A DNA stretch of 64,000 nt from Rhinopomastus cyanomelas (lineage: Eukaryota; Chordata; Aves; Bucerotiformes; Rhinopomastidae): positions 43,614 through 107,613 of the forward strand of contig VXBP01000312.1 of assembly GCA_013400115.1 (NCBI GenBank), read 5' to 3'. A program made the position numbers and the translations under genes. Shown one piece after another: positions 35,401 to 47,400 of the stretch. Below the pieces are notes generated by a model that saw only the letters and a list, made by a program, of their open reading frames with translations, was not told the origin of the DNA and ran no database searches. The first letter of the stretch is position 1. Each line of letters starts with the position of its first letter.

Positions 35401-38400
35401 AAATATGAATTTTAGCCTCAGTTTGTAGCTGGGAAACAGAAAGTTAACTGAGGTTTGTTAAAGACTGTAACTAAAGATTATGGCCATCTTTCCACTCCCT
35501 AGCATTTTGCTGTCTCTTGTTCATCCCATACTACTTCAGCAAGATTCAATTTATGAAACAGTTGACTTAAGAGAGTTAAAACATGCAGGCAGCATGACTC
35601 CATTCCAACAAGCACGTTTTACAGATCAAAGGAATTACTTCTACTTGAAAATATTGAACTGGCTCTTTAATTCAAATATAGCAGTCGGCTAGCCAGAAAG
35701 AAAACATATAACCTCTAGTCCACTGGCCTTCATTGCTGGTAACTGAAATACCAGTGCCCTCTTCCTAAAGATAACCAAGCAAAACTGTAACGTATAGCTT
35801 TGTTTCCCTTCTCAGAAGGCAGCAGTGTGGTGGGATTGCTCTGACATAGTTTTAGGAAACTCTAGTGTACATTCTACGCTGTCTGCTCAAGCATTTGAGG
35901 CCAGTCTCCTTTTTGCAGGCTCCGCTATCCCACTGAAGACACCCTCATGCATACCTTTGTCAACTGCACACCCATAGAGGAGTTCACACAATTTCTGAGG
36001 CTGAAAAAGACCTCTGAGATTATCAACTTCAGCCTATGACCTATGAGTTCATCAAGGCAACTAACAAGGCAATAACTGCTCAGTTTTGTAGGGAACGGCA
36101 AAGTTAATCCTAAAACCTAGGAAAGAGAAATATTGCTGTGTAATAGAAATGATTGATTTAAAAAGTTTAGGGCCAATCATCTAGCCAGCCCTATTCACAG
36201 AATAACAGAACATTCAGAGATTCACAGAACGTTAGGGATTGGAAGAGACCTCGAAAGATTGTCTAGTCCAATCTGACTGCCAAAGCAGGATAGCCTAGAT
36301 CAAGTCGCACAGGAACATGTCCAGGTGGGTTTTAAACGTCTCCAGAGAAGGAGACTCCACAACCCCCCTGGCTTTTCTAGTTGCATCCCCACATCCTCTG
36401 ACTAGAGCCTTATAATCTCCCCAAGTGGCCATTCTCTCCTTCCATGACCTACAGGCTTTCTTCTTCCTCTTCAGTTTGCCCAGCAGCAGCCTGTCAAACC
36501 ACACAGGTCTTCTGGCTCCCTTCCTCAACTTCCTACCTGTTGGAATGCTTTTATCTTGGGTTTCAAGCAGTGGTCTCCGAACGTTAACCAGCTAACTTGG
36601 GCGCCCTTACCTGCCAGTACACCGTCCCATGGGATTTCCCCCAGCAATTGCTTGAAAAGGCCAGAGTTGGCCCCCCTGAAGTCCAGGGTTGTGATTCTGC
36701 TAGCTATTCTGTTCCTAACACACAAGACCCTCAACTCCACCATCTCTTAGTTACTTCAACCAAGGCTGCCCTCAACCTTCACTGCTTCAACCAGACCTGC
36801 CTTGCTGGTGAGTACAAGATCCAGCAGCGCTCATCTCCTAATGGGCTCCTCCACCATTTGCATCAGGAAATTGTCACCCATGCACTGGAGGAACCTCCTG
36901 GACTGTGGGTGGCTGGCTGAGTGGTACTTCCAGCAAATAGGAAAATATTAGGGATTGGAAGGGACCTTGAAAGATCATCCAGTTAATTCCTCTGCCAGAG
37001 CAGGATAACCTAGATCAAGTTAACATTAATGAGGTCTCCCCTCAGTCTCTTCTCCAAACTAAAGACACCCAGCTCCCTCAGCCTTTCCTTACAAGGGAGA
37101 CACTCCACTGACTTCATCATTTTTGTGGCTCTGCACTGGACTCCCTCAAGCAGTTCTGTGTCCTTCTTGAAATGAGAGGCCCAGAACTGGACACAATATT
37201 ACAGATGTCGTCTCACCACTGCAGAAGAGAGAACCAATCTCGATCTGCTAACCAGCCCCATTCTGATCCACCCCAGGATGCTGTTGGCCTTCTTGGCCAC
37301 AAGGGCACATTGCTGGCTCATGGTCATCCTGCTGTCCACCAGGACCCCCAGGTCCCTTTCTCCTGCGCTGCTCTCCAACAGGTCAGTCCCCAGCCTATAC
37401 TGGTACCTGGGGTTGTTCCTGCCCAGATGCAAGACCCCACACTTGCCCTTGTTATGGCTCAGCAGTTATGCTGTTACTAGTACAGAACTGGTTTAGGTCT
37501 GTACAGTCCAGCTCCTCGTGCAGTTCAAAGGCACTTCAAAAAAGAAACTTCATACCTTGGCCAGCTCACAACTTTAAAATGCTACAATAAGAAAACTGTT
37601 CCTCTGTTCATTCTTCATATAATCACAGGGTGCTTTGGGTTCAAAGGGACCCAAAAGTCCCCCTAGAAGTTATCTAGTTTGTCCCTGCAGAGAGAAAGGA
37701 TGTGTCTACTAGATCAGGTTGCTCAGAGTCCCATCCAACCTGCCCTTGAATATTTCCAGGCAGGGGGACCCACAATTTCTTCGGGCAACCTGTTTCATTG
37801 ATTCACCACCCTCATTGTAAAACATTTCCTCCTTATATCCAGTCTAAATCTACCCTCCATTAGTTTAAAACTGTTACCCTTTGTCCTATCACAACAGGAC
37901 TTGCTAAAAAGGTTGTTCCCATCTTTCTCACATGCCCTCATTAAATACTGAAATGCCTCTTTTGGAGCCTTCTCTTCTCCAGGCTGAACAACCCCAACTC
38001 TCCCAGCTTGCCTTCGTACCAGAGGTCCTCCATCCCTATGATCGTATTTGCAGCCCTCCTCTGGGCCTGCTCTAACAAGTCCATGTCTTCCTTTTTCTGG
38101 AAACCCCAGAGCTGGATGTAGTACTCCAGGCAGGGTCTCACCAGAACAGAGCAGAGCGCCGTATCACTTCTTTCGACATGCTGACCACACTTCTTTTGAA
38201 CCAGCCCAGGATGTGGTTTGCCTTCTGAGCTGCAAGAGTGTGTTGTTGACTGTGTTCAGCTTTTTGTCCACCAATGCCCCCAAGTCCTTCTCCACAGGGC
38301 TGCTCTCATCTACATCACCCCCTGGCATGTTCACTGCCATTCTTGTTGAATGCCCTTCAAAAGCACTCTCCACACCTTTCAAACTTAATCTTAAGGCACC

Positions 38401-41400
38401 TGGCTGGCTCAGAGCATGGGACTCTGAATTCCTGGGGTCATGGGTTTGAGCCCCATGTAGGACTGCATGTGTTGAGACAGTCTGTGCATACCAGGTCCTG
38501 TAGGCTTACCCGGCTCCAGCAGCGGGGTTGGACTTAAGTGACCTTTCGAGGTCCCTTCCCACCTGTAGCATTCTGTATTGGCAAAGACTGTGAACTCGTC
38601 TTCCTGATTCCTAGTAATGAACCAGATACACCAGCTAATCGCCGTCAGTCTCAGGCAGAAACGTTGGTTTAAAGCAGCTGAGGGCCTGAGCCATTCAGTT
38701 CATTGTTCATGTATCAGGGAATTCAACCAGAGCAAGCATTTCAGGCACATTTTTCACGCAGCATGAATTGCAACCAAACCCCAGAACGTTTCTTCAAATG
38801 GCCCAGCATACCTGGTGTCAGCCAAAACAGACTTCAAAGGTTCGTGACTTTTTCTGCCATGCCAAGATGGGCACTGCCACAGGCACACGTGTTCGTGTCT
38901 ACGCCTACCTGTAGCTGTAAAGAAAACTTGGTTCTTCTCTGGACACCCTGGCCAAACCTACACTGCATCTCATGGGTCTCACTACGTTAAAAAGATGGTG
39001 TTTCCATGGTGTCTGAAAAAAAAGAGTGCTTGATGTGGTAGTATTTATACTTTTCTTTGAGCTATGAAATCATTCTCAGGCCAACTCATCCTACACTCAG
39101 CCTAAGGTAGATAAAGACCTGGCCCGAGCTAGCAAATTACAAATTAAAGGAGCCCCCAGAAGCAGTTACCCTATTACCAAACAGGTACTTTCTTTCTGGC
39201 AGAGGGAATGGCTAGTTCTGTGTTCCACCTGCTCTCAGCTTGGAAGAGGAGGGAACTTTCTAACTCAGCAGTGTGTTCAGAGCTAACAGAGCAAAGTGTT
39301 GCACAGGAAGCCAAGCATGGCCTCTGCTCTTCCTGTGTGAAGAGCGCTGCGCTGCCTCATGGCTGGCCAAAAGCAAAAGGGGCTACTTGGCTGCTACTCC
39401 TGAGGTGGGCAGAGCGTGCACTCATCTGCATACCACCAGCGGGGAAATCCCGGTCGCAGAAATACTGCTGCTTGCTGAGTGTCTGCTTGGCCAGGTGGGA
39501 AATCACAGTGATCTCAGGTCAACTCATTCTAAATTGAAGCCGTGTCCCACAGCTCAGATTTCAAATGGGTCTACAGGACATTTCATCCAATTTGTCTCAG
39601 AGTCCGCTGCCTTCAGGAAGTTAGACTGAGCTTTCTCCTCCCTTTAACCTCCTTTCCTGGTCTTAATTCACTGGGGAACATTTCCTTAACACCAGGCCAG
39701 TTGTCTTCTGACTGATATACATATCACTGGTCCTGTATACTGGAGAGGGAACTGGACACACAGGGATGAAGTCAGCGTTTGTCCTACACTCAGCTTGCAG
39801 GGGTGCTCAGTCGGAATGGACAGCTGAGCTGGCCCGAGTGAAGCACACTGGCTAGCACAGCAAACCACAGTGAAATCCTCAGAGCTCCTGAATGCCAAGC
39901 TTTTTTCGTGTAGGGGGCTTAAAATAATTTCCCTGAACTCTCCATTCCACTAACTAAAATGAAACAGCAGCATTTCCTGCAACAGAGGAACTTCAGCCCT
40001 TGCGCTGACACGTAACGTACCGCCGGTGCTGCAAGGAGACGCTATCTCCTGTGAGGTGTGTGGGGCTCGGGAGGGACAACAGGACCCGTGTGAGTGCTCC
40101 AACACTACTGCCACTCCAAAATGAGGCACGACAGCTAAAGTACCCTCGGAGACAATGAATTACTGAAGTGTCACAGGTTGTTGCACGTGAGTATCTACCT
40201 TCTCTCCAAAATCATGCGTGTCTGGTCACCAGCTCACTGGTACATAAAGACTCTGCCTGGCAATAGGAGCTTCCTGGTCCATCTGCAAAGATCCATCCTG
40301 CCTGCAGGCCAAGGGACTAACTTGTGCATTTAGTGCTTGGCCTGAGGCCCGAGCTACATTTATAGGAGCACGTACCTGCTCGCACCAAAGCTGCATAGTT
40401 GTGGCTTTTGGAATGTACTAGGTCATCAGGAATTATTAAGCTCCTAGTAAAGTTAAGCCTGAAGTTAAGTCACTGGTGCAGAGAACTTCGCGGTCACTAA
40501 CCGGCCCGCTCTGAACACCCTCTGTGGACAGCTGATACCAAACACACTGATTGTCACTCCAGTTTGAGCATCACGACATCGATCCTATCATAATCCCCCC
40601 CACTCCTTTCATACATGGAGAAGGACTGGTGAGGGACACCATTTCAGAAGGCATGCAGTACCTGGGTTTCCCTGAGCCATGGAGTCATAGATGAGTTTGC
40701 AGGACTTCAGCAAGACAGAAATCTTCTTTTCTGGGGAATAAGCCTTGTGCATGGCTGTGAACTTGTGAAGGATCTTCTCCAGCAGAACAGTTTCAGGCAC
40801 GCTGGTCGTGATGCCAAGGTCAGTGGTGGTTGTGTTTTGTATCACAAGTTGGTTCATTTTCAGATGGTGTAAAGATCCATCTTTCTCATGGATTTCTTTT
40901 AAATAAGAATCAATAGCTTCTTTTAAGGGTTTCAGGACACATTTGTACAAAGCTGTCTCAGCAACCACTTCTGCACAGAGAAGGGAAAACACAACAGTCC
41001 ATAGTAAATAATCGACATGGTAGCACAGGTGACACAAAATTCCTGCGAAAGACTTTGGTCGGCTGTTCACGCACTGCTGCCTGAAATTACATCCCAGATT
41101 GTGTGCTCTTCATTACCTACACCCTCCAGAAGTCCTGGGTGGGCTTGAGATCAACATCAGTGACTGGTCTCTGCCACTGGAATGGCAGGACAGCACCTGC
41201 ACTGACCCCTGACTGAGCAGCACAGCACCGGCCGGCAGCAGTAAACCCAGTTCTGGGAAGAGATGAGAAACCTGACTGTGCTTCCTCGCACAGCTCTGCT
41301 CTTACAGGAGTCATGTCCCGTCTGACACCTCCCTCTCACTTGTTTGAAATATTCACTTTAGGATGAAATTAATTATGCAACCAATTGTATCCTCAGAGGG

Positions 41401-44400
41401 CCCCTTTCTCTGAAAAGGGGCTGTAGCTACTAGCTCAGAGGCAGACACCAACATCTGGTCAGCAATGTCTCACCCTTACTGGTCAAGTGACTCTAACTTA
41501 CTGACACTTAAGTCATCTCATGCCACCTATGGATGAGGAAATGGTCTGTGTTGTTTGAGCATTTGCTTAATGTGTAGTGGGAGGCAAAAAGAATAATGAG
41601 ATATGGTGAGACAGGCAGTTGTCTGGCTCCTAGAAACCAGAGGCAGAGCTAGAGAGACCGCGAGGGACCTTCTTGTCACCTCAGCGCTGAGGCAGAAAGG
41701 TCGCTGGCAAAGGCGCTCCTCCACTCGGCCAGCGAGGACCGAAACGGGGGGCAGCGGTGCCTACATGTATACACAGAGCATCGCTCTTCTAAGGCATCCC
41801 GAGAGCTAGTCAGCCTGAAGAAGGGCAAATCCACGTGGTCAATCTGCCGGGGGTGGAATCCCTGTCCTCCAGAGGGGAAGGCAGTCCTCCCTAGGCTGGC
41901 TGGGCCAACCGGTCCTGTTAAGGAACTGCCCGTGAACAGGGCTGGATCTAATCAGACGTGTCTGTGTGAAGGTGGGAGGATCCTTGCACACAAGCAGCTT
42001 TGCCAGGTAGAACATTTCTTTTTGCCTCCTTTCTACTTCCTCCAATCAAGATCCGAGACAGTATTCTCTGGGCTGCCACTCCATTAGCATCAAAGAAAGG
42101 GGTTACTGGGACAAAACCTGCAGGTGGTGCATGAGAAGTTAAGCTGCAGCTCCCTCCTCCAAGCTATGGCAAGGGGCTGGCAGCAAGTCTGTTGTGCCAG
42201 GGAGACTGAAGGATCATGAGAAGCCTTTGCTGGGTGAGAAGGAAGTCATGGGGGCCTGCTGAGACTGAAGCGCGGTGCGTTTGGCCACACAGCTTTAACT
42301 GGGATTACAAAAATCCTATAGCAGTTTGTCCGTTACTCCCTCGTGCATATACATTGAACAAGCCTGCCCTTCTTAGCAAGGAGGGAAGGAGCACACTAGT
42401 CCCTCGCAGAATATTGAATGAGAAGCAACAAAACACCCTTAAACAGCCAAAAATAGTATTTTCCCTCCTGAAAGTCTGTGTCAAGGAAAGCTGAATGCTG
42501 CTCTAAAGCAGAAGCTGTGTCTGCATGATCCTGTCTCTTCCTCCTCAGCCTCCCAAATCCTGCCCAAGGATGAGTAGAACGTAGTCACTTACCTAACTGT
42601 TCCTCGGTATGGGATGCTGGGTCTATCAGAGACTTCAGCTCAGTGCTCTGCACTAAGTAACACTTCAACTGTGTCATCATCAGCCGGATTTCTTGTAGCA
42701 TCTCTGTGCTGGAGCTCTGCTTTGCCATCATCTCTAAACTGTACACTCTATAGTCCTGCACCAGGTTGCCAAAGTATGAGTCCTTGTTCTGTGCCAGCTC
42801 CACTATCTTCTTCTGTAGCTTCCTGTCACTAGACAGGAAGACTGAGAAGACGTTGGAGAGATTCACCAAGGATAGCCTGTTCTTGGCCTTGCCCAGGATC
42901 ATGGAATGCGTCTTTTTACCAGATGAACTACTCAGTATCTCTAGGTCATCCTCTGTGCTGCTGGTGGAGTAGGAATCTGGCTCGGATGCTGATGTCTGAG
43001 CGGTGGCACTGCCTCCTGTGCCCTCCAGGGAGGAGTGAGAACCTTTCAGCTCAGCTGAGCTGAGGAATTTGCGGCCATGTCCTGGTTCAGTCTTTGTGTG
43101 GGTGCCAGTGGCATCACCTGCCACTGCAGCTGAGCTGCTCTTGCACAAAACCTGTGCTGGGGCCGTGTCTGCCACTGTTGTTTGCTTCAACTGGCAGCTA
43201 GGGATCCTTGGTACCTGGGAAAGCCTCTTCCTTCTCGGTGGTGGGATAGGAAGTGTCTTTCCTTTCTCAGTGGCATTGCTTTGTATCTTAGGCATGTCCT
43301 TCTTCTTCTCAGCAACTTCAAGCTTTGTCTCCTGAAACCATGACACAGCCCTCTGGGGAACCTCCCCAGGCATTTCTACAGCCTTTTTGCACTGAGACTT
43401 TTTAGCTCCTCTCTCTGGGCTTGTGTCTTGGTTTTCTTCTATCCGTTCCTCTTTCACTGTTTCACAACTTCCAGATTTGCCAACACAGCTCTCCTCTGAG
43501 GTCTTCTCACAGAGTCGCCTCCGTGGCGGGACACAGGGCTGGGAGCCCTTCTTGAGGCTCACTGCTGAAGGCTCCTTTACTGAGCAGCTCTGCTTCCCTT
43601 CTCCTGTATTGCCATCACTCTCGATTTGCATTTCCTTTACGCTGTTCCCCAGTGTCTGAAGAAGCAGCTTGCTTCCACAGCCAGTCATGGGATCCTGCAG
43701 AATCTTCTGAGAAGATTTCTGAATACGAGCGTGAGAAGGTGGAGGTGGAGGTGGGCGGTGGGGAGACTTCTTTTTAGCAGGCGTAGTGGCAGGGGGGAGG
43801 TTGGAGCTCACAGCATGGCTTTGAGGAGGAGGTACACGCGGAAGAAAAGTGTTGCTGCACTCTTCTATAAAAATAGGATTCACAAACCACAGCCTGTCAT
43901 TTCCTATTGACAGCTCAATTTCACATGAGCAGTGGTTTTTGCCACTTGCAAAACACTGGGTAGATCTTAAGCCATCTGCCCCGGGTGTGCTGAAAGCAGA
44001 GTCTTTTGCAGGGGGAGGTAACTCCTCTTCTCTTCTGTGGTTTAAGGAGGAATCCCAGAAATCTGTCCCAAAAAACCAGCAAAACAAACGGTTGCCTGCT
44101 TTATGTGTGCAAGATACTGCAAACCAGAGGACAACACTGGAAGTTTCAGCAGAAACTTCTTTCTTGTTAAATTCAAGACACTTATTTAGCAAAATCTGTT
44201 ATTGTTGCGCAGACTACGCAGTGTGAGCAGGAAGGTACAAGTCAATAGCATCACAGACTCATAGAATCATTAGGGATTGGAAGGGACCTCGAAAGATCAT
44301 CTAGCCCAATCCCCCTGGCACACCAGGATCACCTAGATGAAGTCACACATCCAGGCAGATCTTAACCATCTCCAGTGATGGAGACTCCATAACCTCCCTG

Positions 44401-47400
44401 GGAAGCCTGTTCCAGTGCTCCGTCACCCTCACTGGGAAGAAGTTCCTTCTAATATTGATGTGGAACTTCCTATGTTCCAGCTCACACCCATTGCCCCTTG
44501 TCCTATCACTAGATGACATTGAGAAGAGCCTGACTCCATCCTCCTGACACCCACCCTTCACATATTTATAGACATTAATAAGGTCACCCCTCAGTCTCCT
44601 CTTCTCCAAGATAAACACACCCATCTCCCTCAGCCTCTCCTCATAAGGCAGGTGCTCTACTTCATCGTCATTGCCTATGTTGAACTCCCTCCAGCAGCTC
44701 CACCTCCCTCTTAAACTGAGGGGCCCAGAACTGGACACAATACTCCAGATGTGGTCTCACCAGGGCAGAGTAGAGGGGGAGAAGAACCTCTCTTGATCTG
44801 CTAACCACCCCCCTTTTGATATACCACAGGATGCTGTTGGCCTTCTTGGCCACAAGAGCACACTGCTGGCTCATGGTCATCCTGCTGTCCACCAGGAACC
44901 CCAGGTCCCTTTCTCCTACACTGCTCTCCAACAGGTCAGTCCCAAACCTATACTTGTACCTGGGGTTGTTCTTGTCCAGATGCTCTACACTGTTCATTAA
45001 ATGTCTCTCTGCCCAGCTCTCCAGCCTGTCCAGGTCTCGCTGAATGGCAGCACAGTCTGCTGGGGTGTCAGGGACACCACCCAGCTTTGTGTCATCAGCA
45101 AACTTGCTGACAGTGCACCCAAATCCCTCATCCAAGTCATCAATTGAATACATTGAACAGGACTGGTCCCAGCACCAACCCCTGGGGCACTCCACTAGAC
45201 ACAGGCCTTCAACCAGACTCTGTCCCTTTGACCACTACTCTCTGGCTTCTATCCTACAGACAGTTCACAATTCACCTCACTACCCAATCATCTAGACCAC
45301 ACTGCCTCAGTTTGGCTGTGAGGATGCTGTGGGAGACCATGTCAAATGCCTTACTCAAGTCGAGATAGACCACATCTACCGCTCCAACATCATCTATCCA
45401 CATAAATATGATGCCCTCATAAAAGGCTATCAGGTTGGTCAAGCATGACTTTCCTTTGGTGAAGCCATGCTGACTGTCCCTAATGACCCTCCTGTCCTTG
45501 AGGTACCTGGAGACAATGTCAAGGACAAATTGTTCCATCACCTTTCCTGGGAGGGAGGTGAGGCTGACTGGTCTACATTTACCTGGGTCTTACTTCTTAC
45601 CCTTTTTAAAGATTGGGGTAACATTTGCTGTCCTCCAGTCTCTAGGCACCTCTCCTGATCCCCATGACTTGGCAAACATGATGGAGAGTGGCTTGGCAAT
45701 GACTTCCACCATCTCCCTTAGTACACACGGGTGAATCCCATCTGGGCCCATGAATTTGTGTCCATCCAGTTTGCTCAACTTATCCCTAACCCAGTCCTCA
45801 TCAACCAAGGCAGTCTCCTCTCTTGCCTCCACTTCCTCTGGGGCTTCAGCAGTCTGGGGCTTGATATCAAGACAGCCCCCAGAAGTACAGACAGAGGCAA
45901 AGAAGGTGTTCAGTATCTCTGCTTTCTCTGTAGTTTTAGTTTTACCTGCAATGTATTTAAAGAAGCCCTTTCTGTTGCCCTTGACCTCTGTTACAAGGTT
46001 TAATTCCAAGGAGGCCTTGGCTTTCCTAGTTGCATCCCCACATCCTCTGACTAGAGCCTTATAATTTCCCCAAGTGGCCATCCCCTCTTTCCATGACATA
46101 TAGGCTTTCTTCTTCCTCTTCAGGTTGCCCTGCAGCAGCCTGTCTAACTACACAGGTCTTCTGGCTCCCTTCCTCAACTGCCTACCTGTTGGAATGCTTT
46201 TATCTTGCATTTCAAGCAGTGGTCTTTGAATGTTAACCGCTGTCTTGGGCACCCTTACCTGCCAGTGCCCTGTTCCATGGGATTTCCCCCAGCAATTGCT
46301 TGAAAAGGCCGAAGTTGCCCTCCTGAAGTCCAGGGTTGTTATTCTGCTAGCTATTCTGTTCCTGACACATGAGATCCTGAACTCCACCATCTCTTAGTTA
46401 CTTCAGCCAAGGCTGCCCTCAACCTTCACTGCTTCAACCAGACCCGCTTCGTTGGTGAGTACAAGATCCAGCAGTGTTCCTCTTCTAGCATCTCCTTCCA
46501 CTATTTGCATCAGGAAATTGTCACTCATGCACTGGAGGAACCTCCTGGACTGTGGGTGGCTGGCTGAATAGGTCTTCCAGCAAATATCTGGGTAGTTAAA
46601 ATCCCCCATGAGAACCAAGGCCTGTAGCGTGAGGCTGCTGTCAGCTGCCTGTAGAAGACCTCATCAACTTCCTCATGCTGATCTGGTGGGCTGTAACAGA
46701 CACCCACAACAGTGTTACCCTTCCCCTTTATCCACTCTCACGTAGAGGGCAACTCCTCCACCCCGCCTTGCTGACCTGTCTCTCCTAAACAGGACACAGC
46801 CGTCCATGACCACATTCCAGTCACGTGAGCTGTCCCACTAGGTCTTTGTAATTGCCACCAAATCACAATCGCCTGACTGGTCACAGATTTCTAACTCCTC
46901 CTGCTTATTCCCCGTGCTGTGTGCATCGGTGTACAGGCAATTCAGGGAGCGAGCTGAGCACTCTGAGTTCACCGTAGGACAGCTAGAGGCCCCCTGGTTT
47001 TCATTAAGACCAGAGCTCTGTCCCACGGGTGCTCTCCCATCAACTATCCCACCTCCTCGGTCGAATCTAGTTTAAAGCCCTGTGAATGAGTCCTGCCAGC
47101 TCCTGCCCCAGAACCCTTTTTCCCCTCTGAGATAAACCCCTCCCATATCTAGCTGCTAGGTCTGGGGTCTGATAAAACCAGTTATTATCAAAGAACCCAA
47201 AGCCCTGCCTGTAACACCAGTCTCGTAGCCAGGCATTAATGGACTGAGTCCTTCTATTCCGGCCTGTGTCCTCACCCCAAAATGGAAGTAACAAATTTGT
47301 GTTCCAGAGTCTTTCACCAAACGTCCTAATGCCTGAAGGTCTTTCTTCATTCCCCTCAGGCTTCCTTCCCACCTGTCTGGACGATACGAATGATTTGTGA

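Noticed and set aside
42585..44192. Treating the whole 535-codon frame as one protein start to end
   Set aside because: Its first 43 codons are intron: a clean acceptor at 44,063 and the phase match to exon 50,604-50,695 show the true exon border.
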